64,000 nt of DNA from Aquatica leii (taxonomy: Eukaryota; Arthropoda; Insecta; Coleoptera; Lampyridae): NCBI GenBank assembly GCA_035610365.1, contig CM069436.1, positions 91,389,912-91,453,911 on the forward strand, read 5' to 3'. The notes under the pieces are model-generated. The model ran no database searches. It was not told the origin of the DNA and saw only the letters and a program-made list of their open reading frames with translations. A program made the translations under genes and the position numbers. Below, in pieces: positions 12,401 through 22,938 of this stretch (positions within the stretch are counted from its first letter, which is position 1; each line of letters opens with the position of its first letter).

Positions 12401-15400
12401 TTTTGGAGTAAAGCGTGTGTCTTTTTGGCCAAAATCTGCTATGATGCATCAAAACAGAAGTGACTGTTTCCTATCCAGAATCTCGACGTCATTATCAATC
12501 AGGTTAAAGTCAGGACAAGTTGCATGTGCATTATCGTTATTTCAAAAATTCAATGTTTTACACTAACCATGACAACGGAGAACAGCATTTGAGAAAGTGA
12601 CTCATTTACAGCTCATCAAACGGCACAGTTTACTGCTTTTATTGTACGTTGATGTCCAGCAGATCTGACAGATTTTCCAGAGAGGACGGCTTTAATGACT
12701 AGAAAAAGCAGAGGAAAAATGAAGACTCACGAACGAAGCCAAGGCCACCGAGATTCTGTGGTGAAGTTTAATTTTCGATGTAGAGAATCTTCTCATCTTG
12801 ACAAAGTGTTTGAAAAGCAAGTGCAAGAAAATAAGAAATACTGGACTGAAATATTGCGTCGCGTTGTAGCCGTGACAATCTTTCTAGTTGAGAGAGGCCT
12901 GGCATTTAGGGGTAGTCAAGAGATCATAGGATCTAAACATAATGGAATTTTTTTAGGTATTATGGAACTGATTGCACAATTTGATCCGTTTCTGATAGGT
13001 CACCTTAAAGAATTTGGCAATCCTGGAAGTGGTAAGCAGTCATACTTATCACCAACCAACTATGAAGAAATTATTTTGCTGATGGCAAAGCAAGTTAAGA
13101 ATTATATTGTGAAAGAACTTAAAACTGCCAAGTACTTTTCAGTTTCCGTTGATTCAACACCAGACCTGGCTCATGTCGACCAGTTAAAAGTCGTTGTGCG
13201 ATATGTTGTTTCTGGGAAGCCCGTAGAAAGGTTTTTAACTTTCCTGCAGACGGGCTCTCACAAAGCTGAAGTACTAGCTACATCTCTTCTGGAATTTCTA
13301 GAAAAAGAAGGTATTGATTTTGACAACTGCAGAGGACAGTCATACGACAATGCCAACAATATGTCTGGACGCTACACAGGAATGCAAGCCAGACTCAAGG
13401 ATAAAAACCCAGTAGCAGTTTTCATTCCCTGTGCAGCTCACTCATTGAATCTTGTTGGACAGGCTGCTGCCTCTTGCTGTGTTGAAGATGTCAGTTATTT
13501 TGGCTTCATACACAGGTCATACACCTGTTTTTCTGCGTCAACACAGAGATGGGCAATTTTAACGAAATTTTTAGAAGGGAATAAAAGAATTCAAACTGTG
13601 AAGTCATTGGCTGACACACGTTGGTCAGCACGAGTTGATGCTACTGAAGCCCTTGTAGAAGGATACAACCAAATTCAAAATGCCCTCAGAGATATTGAAA
13701 GTGACTTGGAGCAAACACCTGAAGCAAGACATGAAGCCCGGACATTAGCAGATAAAATGGACAAACTTGAAACTGCTCTGATGGCCAAAATTTGGAACTT
13801 AATTCTGGTGCGCTTTAACAGCACAAATAAAGCTTTTCAAGGAGTTGAAATTGATCTAAAGAAAGTGGTAGATTTAATTGATTCTCTGGAAAGGTTGAAG
13901 TGCCCCGCCCCCCCCCCCCCCCAAGGTCTAAATCCGGCACTGAATATAATGGATTGTCGGGTCATTTACTTAACCTTATGGAAACTTCGGCGGCTGGCTT
14001 CTGCATGGGTTCGGTAACTTTCTTCGGAATTGTACAAGAAGTTTACAATTTTTTTTCTATTTCAACGCCTAGATGGGAGATTTTGAAGTGCCGAAAGTTT
14101 GTTTCTGACCCGTCGGATGGTCCGTGTCAGCAAAACATTGTTCTCGTCTTATGGTAAAATTGCGGAAGCTCTCCAAAAGAACTGAAAAATCAAATACAAC
14201 GTTGGAGATCCCAAGCGTTGATTGATAAAATAATCTTCCTTGATACTGCCATTATGACTTATTTTTTGAGTAGAATCCTAGAAAGATTTGACGAAGTAAA
14301 TAAAAAATTATTGTGTCCACTCGAAGATATTTTGGTCACGCCGCTGGATGTAATAACTGAAGATGAAAAACCAATAAAGAAAAATATGCAGATAAATTGG
14401 GGAAAAAGATTTTACTCGACATGGAAATGCAAAGCAGTTTTTATGGCACTATTATTTACTAAAACGCGCAGTTAAGCAAATTTGCGGAACAATGAACTCA
14501 TCGAGGAAGCGTGTCAGCAAATAGTGGCACAAACTTTATTATCAGAATAGGCGCGTGCTAGAAAATAGCCGCTTGTGCGTTGAGAGCGATAAGACACGTA
14601 ATTGATCGTACAAAATACTCATATCATCATATATCTTATCTACTATAAACATAAACCTTTATTTCTTCTAAACTAAAAGCGGTTACTGTAATTGTGCCAG
14701 GCAAATTATTACTTGTACTTGCACGTAAATTACAGTGGGTGGAGTAGATACAGCAATTCCAAAAAAAAGTTATCTTGTTTGTGTGCGGCAAATTTGTATC
14801 TCGTATCTAAATAAACCAACCACACACTTAAAATTTGTATATTATAAATGATTGCCAACCACAGCAATAAGCACACCTCTGCACAGTGAATTCTTTGGAA
14901 TATCTCAAAGCATTTCCATAATGATTGGACTAAACAATCTTTCTAAAAAAATACGTTTTTCCTGAAACTCTAATAGAATGCATAAATAAGATCAAAAGAA
15001 ATGCGAATGAAGGGCAAGTCGCTTTGCATATCATTTTCAATTTATTCTTGTTACTATCTTAATCTTTCTCTTTCTTACATTTTAGGATCACGCGTGTCGT
15101 TCCGAGGGAATGGAGTTAGCGCGCGAACTAGATTATAATGCTGCAGCTGCATGGGTTGGACACCCGTATTTTGACGTAATCGATAACTCGACCGACTTTG
15201 AGGGGAAAATGAGAAGAATGATTGGGGTTGTTTGTCAAAAATTGAGTATCGACACTGGCGATCGTTTGTTGACCAATTCGAGAAAACTTAAATTTTTGGT
15301 TAATGGTCCATTACCTGACGATTCTGCGTTCCCATCGTTTCAAGACTTCGAAGTTGTTCATAATTATCTACAATCCGAACCTCCTAATCAAGTGCGATTA

Positions 15401-16280
15401 AGAAAACGAGGACAAAAAGGTAAGAAGATATTCAGCAGTCGTTACCTCTAGTTGTTTTTTTTTAATTCATCACGATTGTTATAGTGTTATGATTTTTTAT
15501 TTTGTACAACATGTATAAAGTATGAAATACAATCGAGTAATCAAATATTTAGTGTATTTCATTATCATGCACTAATTGTACAAATTCTTACTAACATTAC
15601 GCTTGATAGTATTTGGTGCGTTTTGCTGTTTTAGTCATAACTTTGAAAATTCTAGGTCACTTCAGTTATATACATACAGTAAGACGTCCGGCAAAGTTGG
15701 GACAAGTTGTCGAAGTGAAAACACAAATAACTCATCGGGATCACATTAATTTGTTGGCTCAGAAAGATAGTTCGCACTTTACGATCTACAAGAAGCGACG
15801 ATGTTTCCTCGTTAACAATCAGTATTTTCAACTAGATATTTATCAATCACCGAGTCATCCCAGGTAATATACTACGTACACTTACGTTAATCACTAATAC
15901 CATCGTTCAACAGGTGTAAGGGCTTAATGCTCTTAGAAACCTACACAGCTTTAAATGAAAGCAACTTAAGAGAACGTTTGCCATCCTTCTTAAAAATAGT
16001 TAAAGACGTTACGGGGAATCCGAATTACTCCATGTTTAATTTATCTTTGAGAGAAGATTGGAAGAACTCAAAAAAATTTTGTCGTTCCATCACAGGTAAC
16101 ACAAATACGTTTGTAAATACTATAGAAAATAGTATATCGCATTGTTTAGGACCAGCCGATGTTCAAAATAGCGTCATGAAAAGGAACGGACATATAGAAA
16201 ACAATTTGCAAAAAATGAACGGACACGCTGGCGAAGAATACAAGTTACCCAACGGTAGTACGTACACCGAAAAGGTTTAA
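9493..16280 (+). CDS. ttd14: TRPL translocation defect protein 14 homologue, C-terminal five exons
   Basis: Five exons with GT-AG borders and matching phases: 9493-9621, 9673-9809, 15086-15419, 15656-15863 and 15914-16280 (TAA). They encode [86 protein letters not shown] and a C-terminal CYTH-like region with HRDHINLL and KTRRCFL-like motifs, ending [15 protein letters not shown] plus a divergent tail. This matches Drosophila TTD14, a GTP- and phosphoinositide-binding protein needed for light-dependent TRPL channel transport in photoreceptors (known for the family). The N-terminal exon or exons with the GGPCGGKT-type P-loop were not found and probably lie before base 1. The 5.3-kb third intron (9810-15085) is filled with hAT relics. 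Confidence 0.9.
10712..11266 (-). mobile_element. hAT-type transposase N-terminal fragment (ZNF862/KIAA1586-like)
   Basis: A 184-codon open frame starting ATG at 11266. It has a Ser/Lys-rich start with [11 protein letters not shown], then [19 protein letters not shown], a KDGKLGCSV segment in place of the zinc-finger core, and [15 protein letters not shown], which is the usual finger-plus-helix start of hAT-derived KIAA1586/ZNF862-like transposases. The catalytic and dimerisation domains are missing and the frame ends shortly after. It sits in a ttd14 intron on the opposite strand. Confidence 0.65.
11461..11807. mobile_element. Short foldback/MITE-like element with ~39-bp imperfect inverted arms
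   Basis: The left arm 11461-11499 begins ACGGCACAGAAAAAACACCT. The right arm 11768-11807 is its near reverse complement: its reverse complement includes GCACAGACGAAACACCTAC and TGCAGAAGCGACAC. There are only a few mismatches over about 39 bp. The interior, about 270 bp, has no coding potential. It lies between two hAT-transposase fragments, so it may be a non-autonomous relative or paired hAT ends. Confidence 0.6.
12060..13905 (+). mobile_element. hAT-family transposase (ZMYM1/DUF4371-like), decayed
   Basis: A probable start ATG at 12086 begins [19 protein letters not shown]. Frameshifts follow, then a 440-codon open frame from 12695 covers the DUF4371 region: [74 protein letters not shown] and [13 protein letters not shown]. 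These are hallmarks of zinc-finger MYM-type 1-like hAT transposases (RNase H-like DDE fold). The C-terminal hAT dimerisation domain is not in this part. The frame ends at a poly-C tract, where a different but related copy takes over. It sits in a ttd14 intron in the host sense. Confidence 0.85.
13906..13922. repeat. Poly-C tract at a hAT-hAT junction
   Basis: A run of about 15 cytosines with one early G interruption, in otherwise AT-rich sequence. It sits exactly where one hAT transposase fragment stops and another begins, so it may mark a rearrangement or an assembly join. Confidence 0.8.
13925..14475 (+). mobile_element. Second, divergent hAT transposase fragment
   Basis: Begins around [22 protein letters not shown], which parallels [20 protein letters not shown] in the upstream copy at 13430-13500. 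It therefore restarts at a point already covered and belongs to another hAT lineage. It continues with [14 protein letters not shown] and, after frameshifts, [18 protein letters not shown]. The region is short and broken. It ends before the 3' end of the ttd14 intron. Confidence 0.65.
14476..15085. other. ttd14 intron remainder
   Basis: Nothing coding is recognised between the hAT fragment and the 3' splice site at 15085. Confidence 0.5.
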
Positions 16281-16778
16281 CTGTGGCAAATCTTTCTCAA
16301 TTGGTTTTGAATTGTGATTTTTGAAAATATTGTAGTTACACTAACTAAATGTACTTATATTGACGTACTTTTTGTTTATTTATAGTTTTTCGGTTGAGTA
16401 ATTTTTACCGTAGAATAGTGTATATAGGGAGGAGTCTATAAGATATATAAAGTTAGATATACAATTATTTTTCTGTAATTCAGAAGACGTTCAATTTATA
16501 TAGAAAGTAACTAGCAGCACATAATTAGAAAACAGTCGCAGTATTTTTAATTGTATTTAAACTTTTATTTATTATACTATATGACTTGGTTATGTTAGTT
16601 AATGCCACAAGAGTGTACCTGGGTAATAATTTGTGCCTGCAATGAATTAAGACTTATTTTAGTTATAATGTCACTTACAGAGACCCAATACTGTCGGTGA
16701 TAAACGTTTTGTTCGTTACTATTAAGCAATTCTTCAATATCATTTGGGTGTGATATTTGTCATCTAGTAATTTTTCAA

Positions 16779-16784
16779 AATAAA
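16779..16784 (+). terminator. Candidate ttd14 poly(A) signal
   Basis: AATAAA about 500 nt after the ttd14 stop at 16280, followed by T-rich sequence. It is the first plausible cleavage signal in a 3' UTR with no other gene. Confidence 0.5.
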
Positions 16785-17169
16785 CGATATATTAATTGTA
16801 TTTATTTTTAACTTTTGTAGTAACAAAATTGCCATACAATTTTTTTTTAAATTAAAACCAATTACTGTTCTTTGTTTTGACTAATTTTTTGCTATTAAGG
16901 TTTCCACGAATATACCAATAATAGGAACTACACTTACGTGAATCTATCAGAACATACAAAAGAGTTTTGTTCTATTCTATACGCAAATATTGGACCGGGT
17001 TTTTCAAATTATTTAGTGAGTCAGTGATCTGAAGACAAGCTCGAATTATATAGTCTTAATAAAACTAGGGAAAGAACCCTATGATCTTAAGAACTTTAGA
17101 GCAGTTTTTGCTTTGTCAGAGCTTTCGGTTTCTTGCAAAGCTATTGAATTGATTGATTACATTAGTTTA

Positions 17170-17600
17170 ACACATTGAAGACTGGTGTAAAGGGGCAAAA
17201 TTACTGGAGTGGCTTTTATCTCGGCATATGGAACTTTGCTCGCACTTATCATTACCTTGTGCTTGTGCATTGCCTCTACCTGCTGGCTGGTTTTGCACCA
17301 CCCGACATCAGAAGAACAACTGCAGCACAGATGAAGAAAGTAGACTGAACATTCGGTAAATCTGACTCCCTGACAATTCTGCCTGAAGAAGGAAACTTAT
17401 TTTGTGACTGTGGTCAGTTCACACACCTCAATACCCGCTGATTTGCCATCTGTTGACGATGAAAAGACACCTATAGCTACGTCACTTAAGAGTCACGACG
17501 CACGCTTGGAGTACAACTGGTAGACTGACGAGGTTGTTGTTAACTTTGTCAGAAGCATCATCGTAAACAGAAAACCTGCTTCTACTGCTTACTTTCGATA
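17170..17600 (+). mobile_element. Probable LINE 3'-end fragment, heavily decayed
   Basis: One frame reads LAGFAPPDIRR followed by AAQMKKVD, and another downstream reads LFCDCGQFTHLNTR. This resembles the end of some jockey-like LINE ORF2 proteins, where a PP..RR segment precedes a Cys-rich CDCG motif. It has many stops and no RT motifs, so the assignment is tentative. Confidence 0.35.
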
Positions 17601-17639
17601 CGTGAGAAGGCTGCAGTAGGTTAAATATAACACACAGCA

Positions 17640-19320
17640 AAAGTTAATCGTTTTTATTCAAGTAGAACTCGTTAAATTTTAACCGACATTTTCCGTTCAG
17701 TGGAACCGTCTATAGAAGGGGAAGAACAGGCGAAGAAACCCTTCCGGTCCTCTAAGTGAATGTAAATTCAAGATAAATGCATTAATTTAGATTTATCAAG
17801 GAATCAGTTTATAATCAAAGATATCAATAAACATCGGAAAGTTAGGACATCCCAAGTTTAAGTCAATTAAACGAATACGCAGATATGTCAACAGGTTTAA
17901 ATCCAAACACGTGCACAAATATCATTTATTAAATAGAAGAGTTAGTTAACTGGCTGCTTGTCAGTGGGTACTAAGGTCTTAGTTACGGAAGCAATTACTT
18001 GAATGGTCGAAACAAACGAACAAGACCCAAAAAATATACGTATACAGTGTGTATTTTAATGATGAATACGCACTGTATAATGACACAATAATATATCAAA
18101 CAAAAGTTATAAAAATGTAAGGTCCATACAGGAAGCAACCTACCGTGACTTTAATATATAAAAGCAGACACTGTCTATATATCATAGACTCATAAGATAC
18201 ACTACTTCAGATAAAATACAAACAGGGTTCAATCAGGAAGCAACCTGCGATCTCTAGATCTTTTAATTAATAATTTGTGAAAAATATCTTAATCATTTCA
18301 TATACTTACATTGATTTTGAAATGCATCATACACATAAAACAATTGACGGGTCGACACCATTCATCTTTCGATATTCTACTCCTAGCGTGCGCAACCCTC
18401 TCTTAACAACAACTTAATACATGATGCGCAAACGAATTCGTATAATTATCGTTCTTTGCCAGATGACGATGCTTACGTAATTTCGGTGGTATTTAATTGG
18501 ATTTAAATTTAAACTAGATCATCTCAAAATATTGCTTAAAGTTGAGACATTTTATTGGTTTTTAGTATTTACCTGTAGTTTTTGATGGTGATGATAAATT
18601 TGATAACAGGTATTACAAATACTGCACTTTGTACGTTTTATGTGTAATGGTGTAAGTTACCTTCATGATATGGTTTTACATTTTTGTGTCAAACTCTAAA
18701 TTTGAAAAAAATAAAGAAAGGAAAAAAGAACATGAGATATATGAACGGGGACGCCTAAAACGCGTTTATACATATGGTTTTTAAGCAGTACACCAATAGC
18801 GCTGGTAGACAACTAACAATTGTTTTGGTCAAGACTTCACAAATGTTTTATACAACCCAGCCAACTACATCTCGTTTTTATTACATCACTCACTCTACAT
18901 AATAGTTTTTTCTTTGTAACGAATTCAAGTATATGAACCTCAACCTCAGCAATAAAACAATTTTATATATTTGTCTCCAAAAGACTAGCGACTTCTCAGC
19001 AAAAACTTAGTATAACATGGTATAACACAAGTTAATTTTGGTTTTTTGATTTTTCCGTCTAAAGATAGATTAATAAAATAACGAAAAGTTTTAAAGTATG
19101 AAGCTTGACATTGTCTATGTAGTTCAACAACGTCTGTAAAATGTTTACTAAAATTAAGATACCTGTTACAATTTTTATGAGTATTTTAAATACATTTTTA
19201 CTTTTTTTTGAAACATTCTGTATGCTTTAGTAAGATAGTTCAAAAGTCTGCTGTAGTTCATACGTAACTCGTGTAACAACAAAAATGGATTAAAAGTTTT
19301 TGATTGTAGGAAATTTAAAA
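17640..19320. other. Intergenic, no gene recognised
   Basis: AT-rich. CAGGAAGCAACCT occurs twice about 106 bp apart (near 18128 and 18234), which may be a small dispersed-repeat remnant. No ORF of note was seen. Confidence 0.5.
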
Positions 19321-19324
19321 AGAT

Positions 19325-20005
19325 ATGTCGTTAGTAGCCGATTACGGAGATTCTTCTTCGTCTGAAGATGAAAATGAGTCAACTTCGTTAGACACGAGCA
19401 GCAGGTAACGCACTTGGTTATCATTACTTTAATTCATTATTCACATTTTTTCCATTTAATTTGCTTTAAAACTTTTCTTAAACATTATTATAACAAAAAG
19501 TCGGTCAGCTGTCACACGTTCTAGCCCTGCAGAAGCGGAACATACGAAATTGCCTGATATTTTAAAGTTGCCAACTCCCGATTTTATCGATTCATCGACT
19601 TCGAAAACATCAGTATTTACAAACCCCTTTAAACAAGCTGAAGATGAAAAACAAGCAATTTTAGAAAAACACGTCAAGATGGTTGATACTCAAGACAACA
19701 TTCGAACTATAAATGGTAAAAAAGTTTGTTGGAATTACAGGAAAGGTAAATGTCGGTTTGGACATAACTGCATTTATGCTCATGATTCGGATGTACAGAA
19801 AAGTGCTGATCAGTTGAATGCAGAAAACGAAATACAGCAAACAGTCTTGTGCCAGAGTCAAGATTTTTCAAAAACTGAAGAGTCCACAGAAACTAACAAA
19901 ACTAAAAGTAAAAAAAGACCAGGACTTACGCAAGGACTTGTTCCTGGGAAAAAAATTATGAAAAATTATCAACAACAGAAGAGTAATTGTAGCAATAAAA
20001 AATAA
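19325..20005 (+). CDS. Small CCCH-type zinc-finger protein
   Basis: Two exons, 19325-19404 and 19501-20005, join in frame to about 194 residues. The start ATG gives MSLVADYGDSSSSEDENES, an acidic Ser-rich N-terminus. A single CCCH finger lies at about residues 103-121 (Cys103, Cys111, Cys117, His121; spacing C-x7-C-x5-C-x3-H) within KKVCWNYRKGKCRFGHNC, the type that usually binds RNA. The tail is basic and contains KKRPGLTQGLVPGKK. The first exon is too short to show as an ORF. I recognise the family as nuclear-looking CCCH proteins starting with LVADYG but cannot name the orthologue. Function is unknown beyond probable RNA binding. Confidence 0.85.
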
Positions 20006-20299
20006 GTACAAATACATAATGTTATTAGTTTAAAATATTTGTTTTATTAGCTAATACTAACCTTTTCACTTGATTGTGTTCTTCCTTTAAGATCTTTTAT
20101 GAAAGCTTTAATTATTTGTGACTCTTTCAATGTAGTAGTACTGATAGATAACTGTATGAAAAAATGACAGTTTTTTTTAATTCTTTATAGAATTTATAAC
20201 GCACTACTAAATTATGTTGTATTTCTAGTTCAATATCCGAAACTCGATAGTTCTTTATACAATTACCTAATTATGTTTCATAGAAGTCTTGCGTGGAAC

Positions 20300-22780
20300 G
20301 ACTATCGTATTGTTTAAACGCTACTTTTTTCTTCAACTTCGTAGACGGTCTACGCGTGTCTCACTGCCGATTTCGCTTCTATAAGAAGCATGGACTTGAT
20401 CCTAGTCCTACCGTTTAAGTAGATGATTTCTGAGCTATAGATGTCCTCCTACGTTCTGATTCTCATACCATAGCGCATAGTTGCAATCATAGTCAGTACG
20501 AACCCATTCTCAAAATGACTCGATTGGATCGTAAGACTGTCAAAGCCAAAACCTCGGTGAGGTACACGTCTTCTAGCTTATTCCAGATCCTGTGCTCTGA
20601 GGCGCAAGCGGCACTCCCGTTTGCACATATTTCATCAACTACTGTGCTACAAGTTCGATTAGTCTCCCTTTTTCTCCGAACCAGGGATCTAGCCAGACAC
20701 TTGATAGGGTAAAGGACACCCGTCATTTTCTAACACCCTACGCGTTACGATCTAAAGAAGTGTTCACACACGAACACATATTCTAGGCGTTGCTATTCAA
20801 GGTAAACGTGCTTAGTTTGACTAACGTTCGACTCGTATTAATTGCTTACGCAAAGGTTGGTGTTTTTAAATCTAGCAAATGTAAAACATGTAATTGCAAG
20901 CACCATACCCTACTACACTTAGAGAGTATTTAGAGCATTGGTCCGTTTCTAACCCTGATTCTTATCAGGTGTCCTATTATCTTCCTCACCATGGTGTCTT
21001 GAAAGAGAACGTTTTGTATTATCGGTGTGGTCATCTAAATATGCTCTTAACGCTCTACAATCCAACAGGACCTTTTCACAATTTTGTTGCGATATGGCAA
21101 ATATCAATACGTGTTTTTTGCCCACATATGAAAGATGTATGGTAGCTCCACGTCAACAATCATTGCAGAAAGCGCTCTGGCGGTCGTCTCCCTCGAGCAA
21201 AATAATATAAGTTGAACACGGTTACCTATGGCACCGCCGCTGCTCCTTCACTCGCTACTAGTTGTCTGACAACTCAAAAAAGAAAGAAGCTCAAATTATA
21301 TGTTCTGAGTAGTCGTCTGTTCTATCTTCGGATTGTTTTCAACTTGTAAAGGAAACTGGTGATTGTCCAAAGGCTCTGGAGTTCTCACATGAACTCACAA
21401 AAACTTTATGTTTGGTTTGGGCATTTTCTCTCAATACCGTTATGTTCTCCATTTCTAAACCGCATAACCAGAAATAAGTAACAACACGACTCTACGATCG
21501 TATTAGGATGGTTGAAAACTTTGTTCAATTTCATCAAACCATTCGTAAGTAATCGTGTATTCGATATATTGGAACTAGTTTCCGAAGCTGAATGGCGTCA
21601 TGTGTTAACTGAAACAAATCCCACGAATATTCTAATTCATCGTAGCTGAAAATTTGTAATTTATGGTGGCATGGACCCCGTTGGTTGTTCTTTGATAGTT
21701 CAATGTGGCTTTTTTTACTGAGTCTCCTCCAAGTTTGCCGGAATTAAAGTTAGAGAAGACGGTCAACCTAGTTCAACATTTCACTACGCTCTTTACTCAA
21801 ACTTTGTTCTATATCGAGCAAAAAATTACAAACTTCACTACTTCGTCTTGTCAAAATTGTTACGAGCAATAACTTGACGTTTTCAAAAGCGGGAAATCAC
21901 TTCTTAGTAAAAGCAAAATTCTAAGCCTTAATCCATTTATAGACTCCGATGGTTTATTTCGCGTTGGTGGTCGTTTTCATACTTTGAACTTATTTTACTC
22001 TGCTAGGCATCCTGTATTAATTCCTCAGAAGTATCAATTCACTCGTCTTGTGTTTGAAAGGATGCATATATCACTCTCTTTCACGTCGGTACACAAATTC
22101 TACTTTTCTCTGTGCGGCAGTCTTTTTGGCCAATTTCAGGGCGCAGCTTGGACAAACAAGTTGTGCGAAATTGTGTTAGATGTTTTAAGATGTCTCGTTA
22201 ATCCGTTGATGGAAAATCTCCCAGTTTTGCGTCTCTCCTTTTCCTCCATTTACTCATTTAGGTGTAGATTATGTTGGGCCAATTATTTTTAAGACATCAA
22301 AGGGTGCAGATCTAAAGCATCAAAATTTTATATATGACTTTTTGTGTGTTTCTCGATCAAGGCTTTGCAGATAGTCAACAATCTGACAACGAGCTCGTTT
22401 ATTATGTGTTTTTGACGCTTTGTAGCAAGGGGAGGCAAACCAAACAAAATATTTTCCGACAACGGTCAAACTTTTGTTGGCGTCAAGCTAGAATTAAAGG
22501 AACTTTGCAAGTTTTTGTTAAATAATGAATGCAGCACCGTAGAAACAGTACCAAATGATGGCATAGATTGGCAATGTATTCCTCCATACCCTCCCCACAT
22601 GGCGGGTTTGTGGGAAGCAATAGCAAAATCTTGTTGAAAAAAATTATCAATCAGTGTTTATTATCGTTCGAGGAACTTATAGTACATTATTCATTCAGAT
22701 AGAAGCGATTCTTAATTAAAGTCCGCTAACACCTCTTTCGTCTTAACCCGAAGACTTTACCAGACCCAGATTTAACGCGC
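20300..22780 (+). mobile_element. BEL/Pao LTR retrotransposon, decayed
   Basis: Pol pieces occur in the right order with many stops and shifts: a RT start near 20894-21020 (SYYLPHHGVLKEN), the RT segment near 21210-21280 (VTYGTAAAPSLATSCL), and the integrase zinc-finger region near 21940-22200 (DSDGLFRVGGR, YSARHPVLIPQ, FTRLVFERMH). The integrase core follows near 22250-22620, including a GVDYVGPIIFKTSKG-like stretch, IFSDNGQTFVG and PPYPPHMAGLWEA. No intact LTR pair was identified. It ends just before the 3' end of Rad51D. Confidence 0.85.
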
Positions 22781-22900
22781 ATTGAAGTATCATTGTTGGT
22801 ACTTAGTATGTTAAAGAAAAACTTCAAATATTTAAATATATGTTTGCCTTCTGCTTAGTGCTTAGAATCAAAACTAAAACAACTAAAAATAAAAAAAATA

Positions 22901-22906
22901 TTTATT
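22901..22906 (-). terminator. Candidate Rad51D poly(A) signal
   Basis: TTTATT on the plus strand gives AATAAA on the minus strand, 33 nt after the Rad51D stop codon (22939-22941). Confidence 0.55.
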
Positions 22907-22938
22907 TAATAGCGCCTATGTACAGAAACTATAATAAT

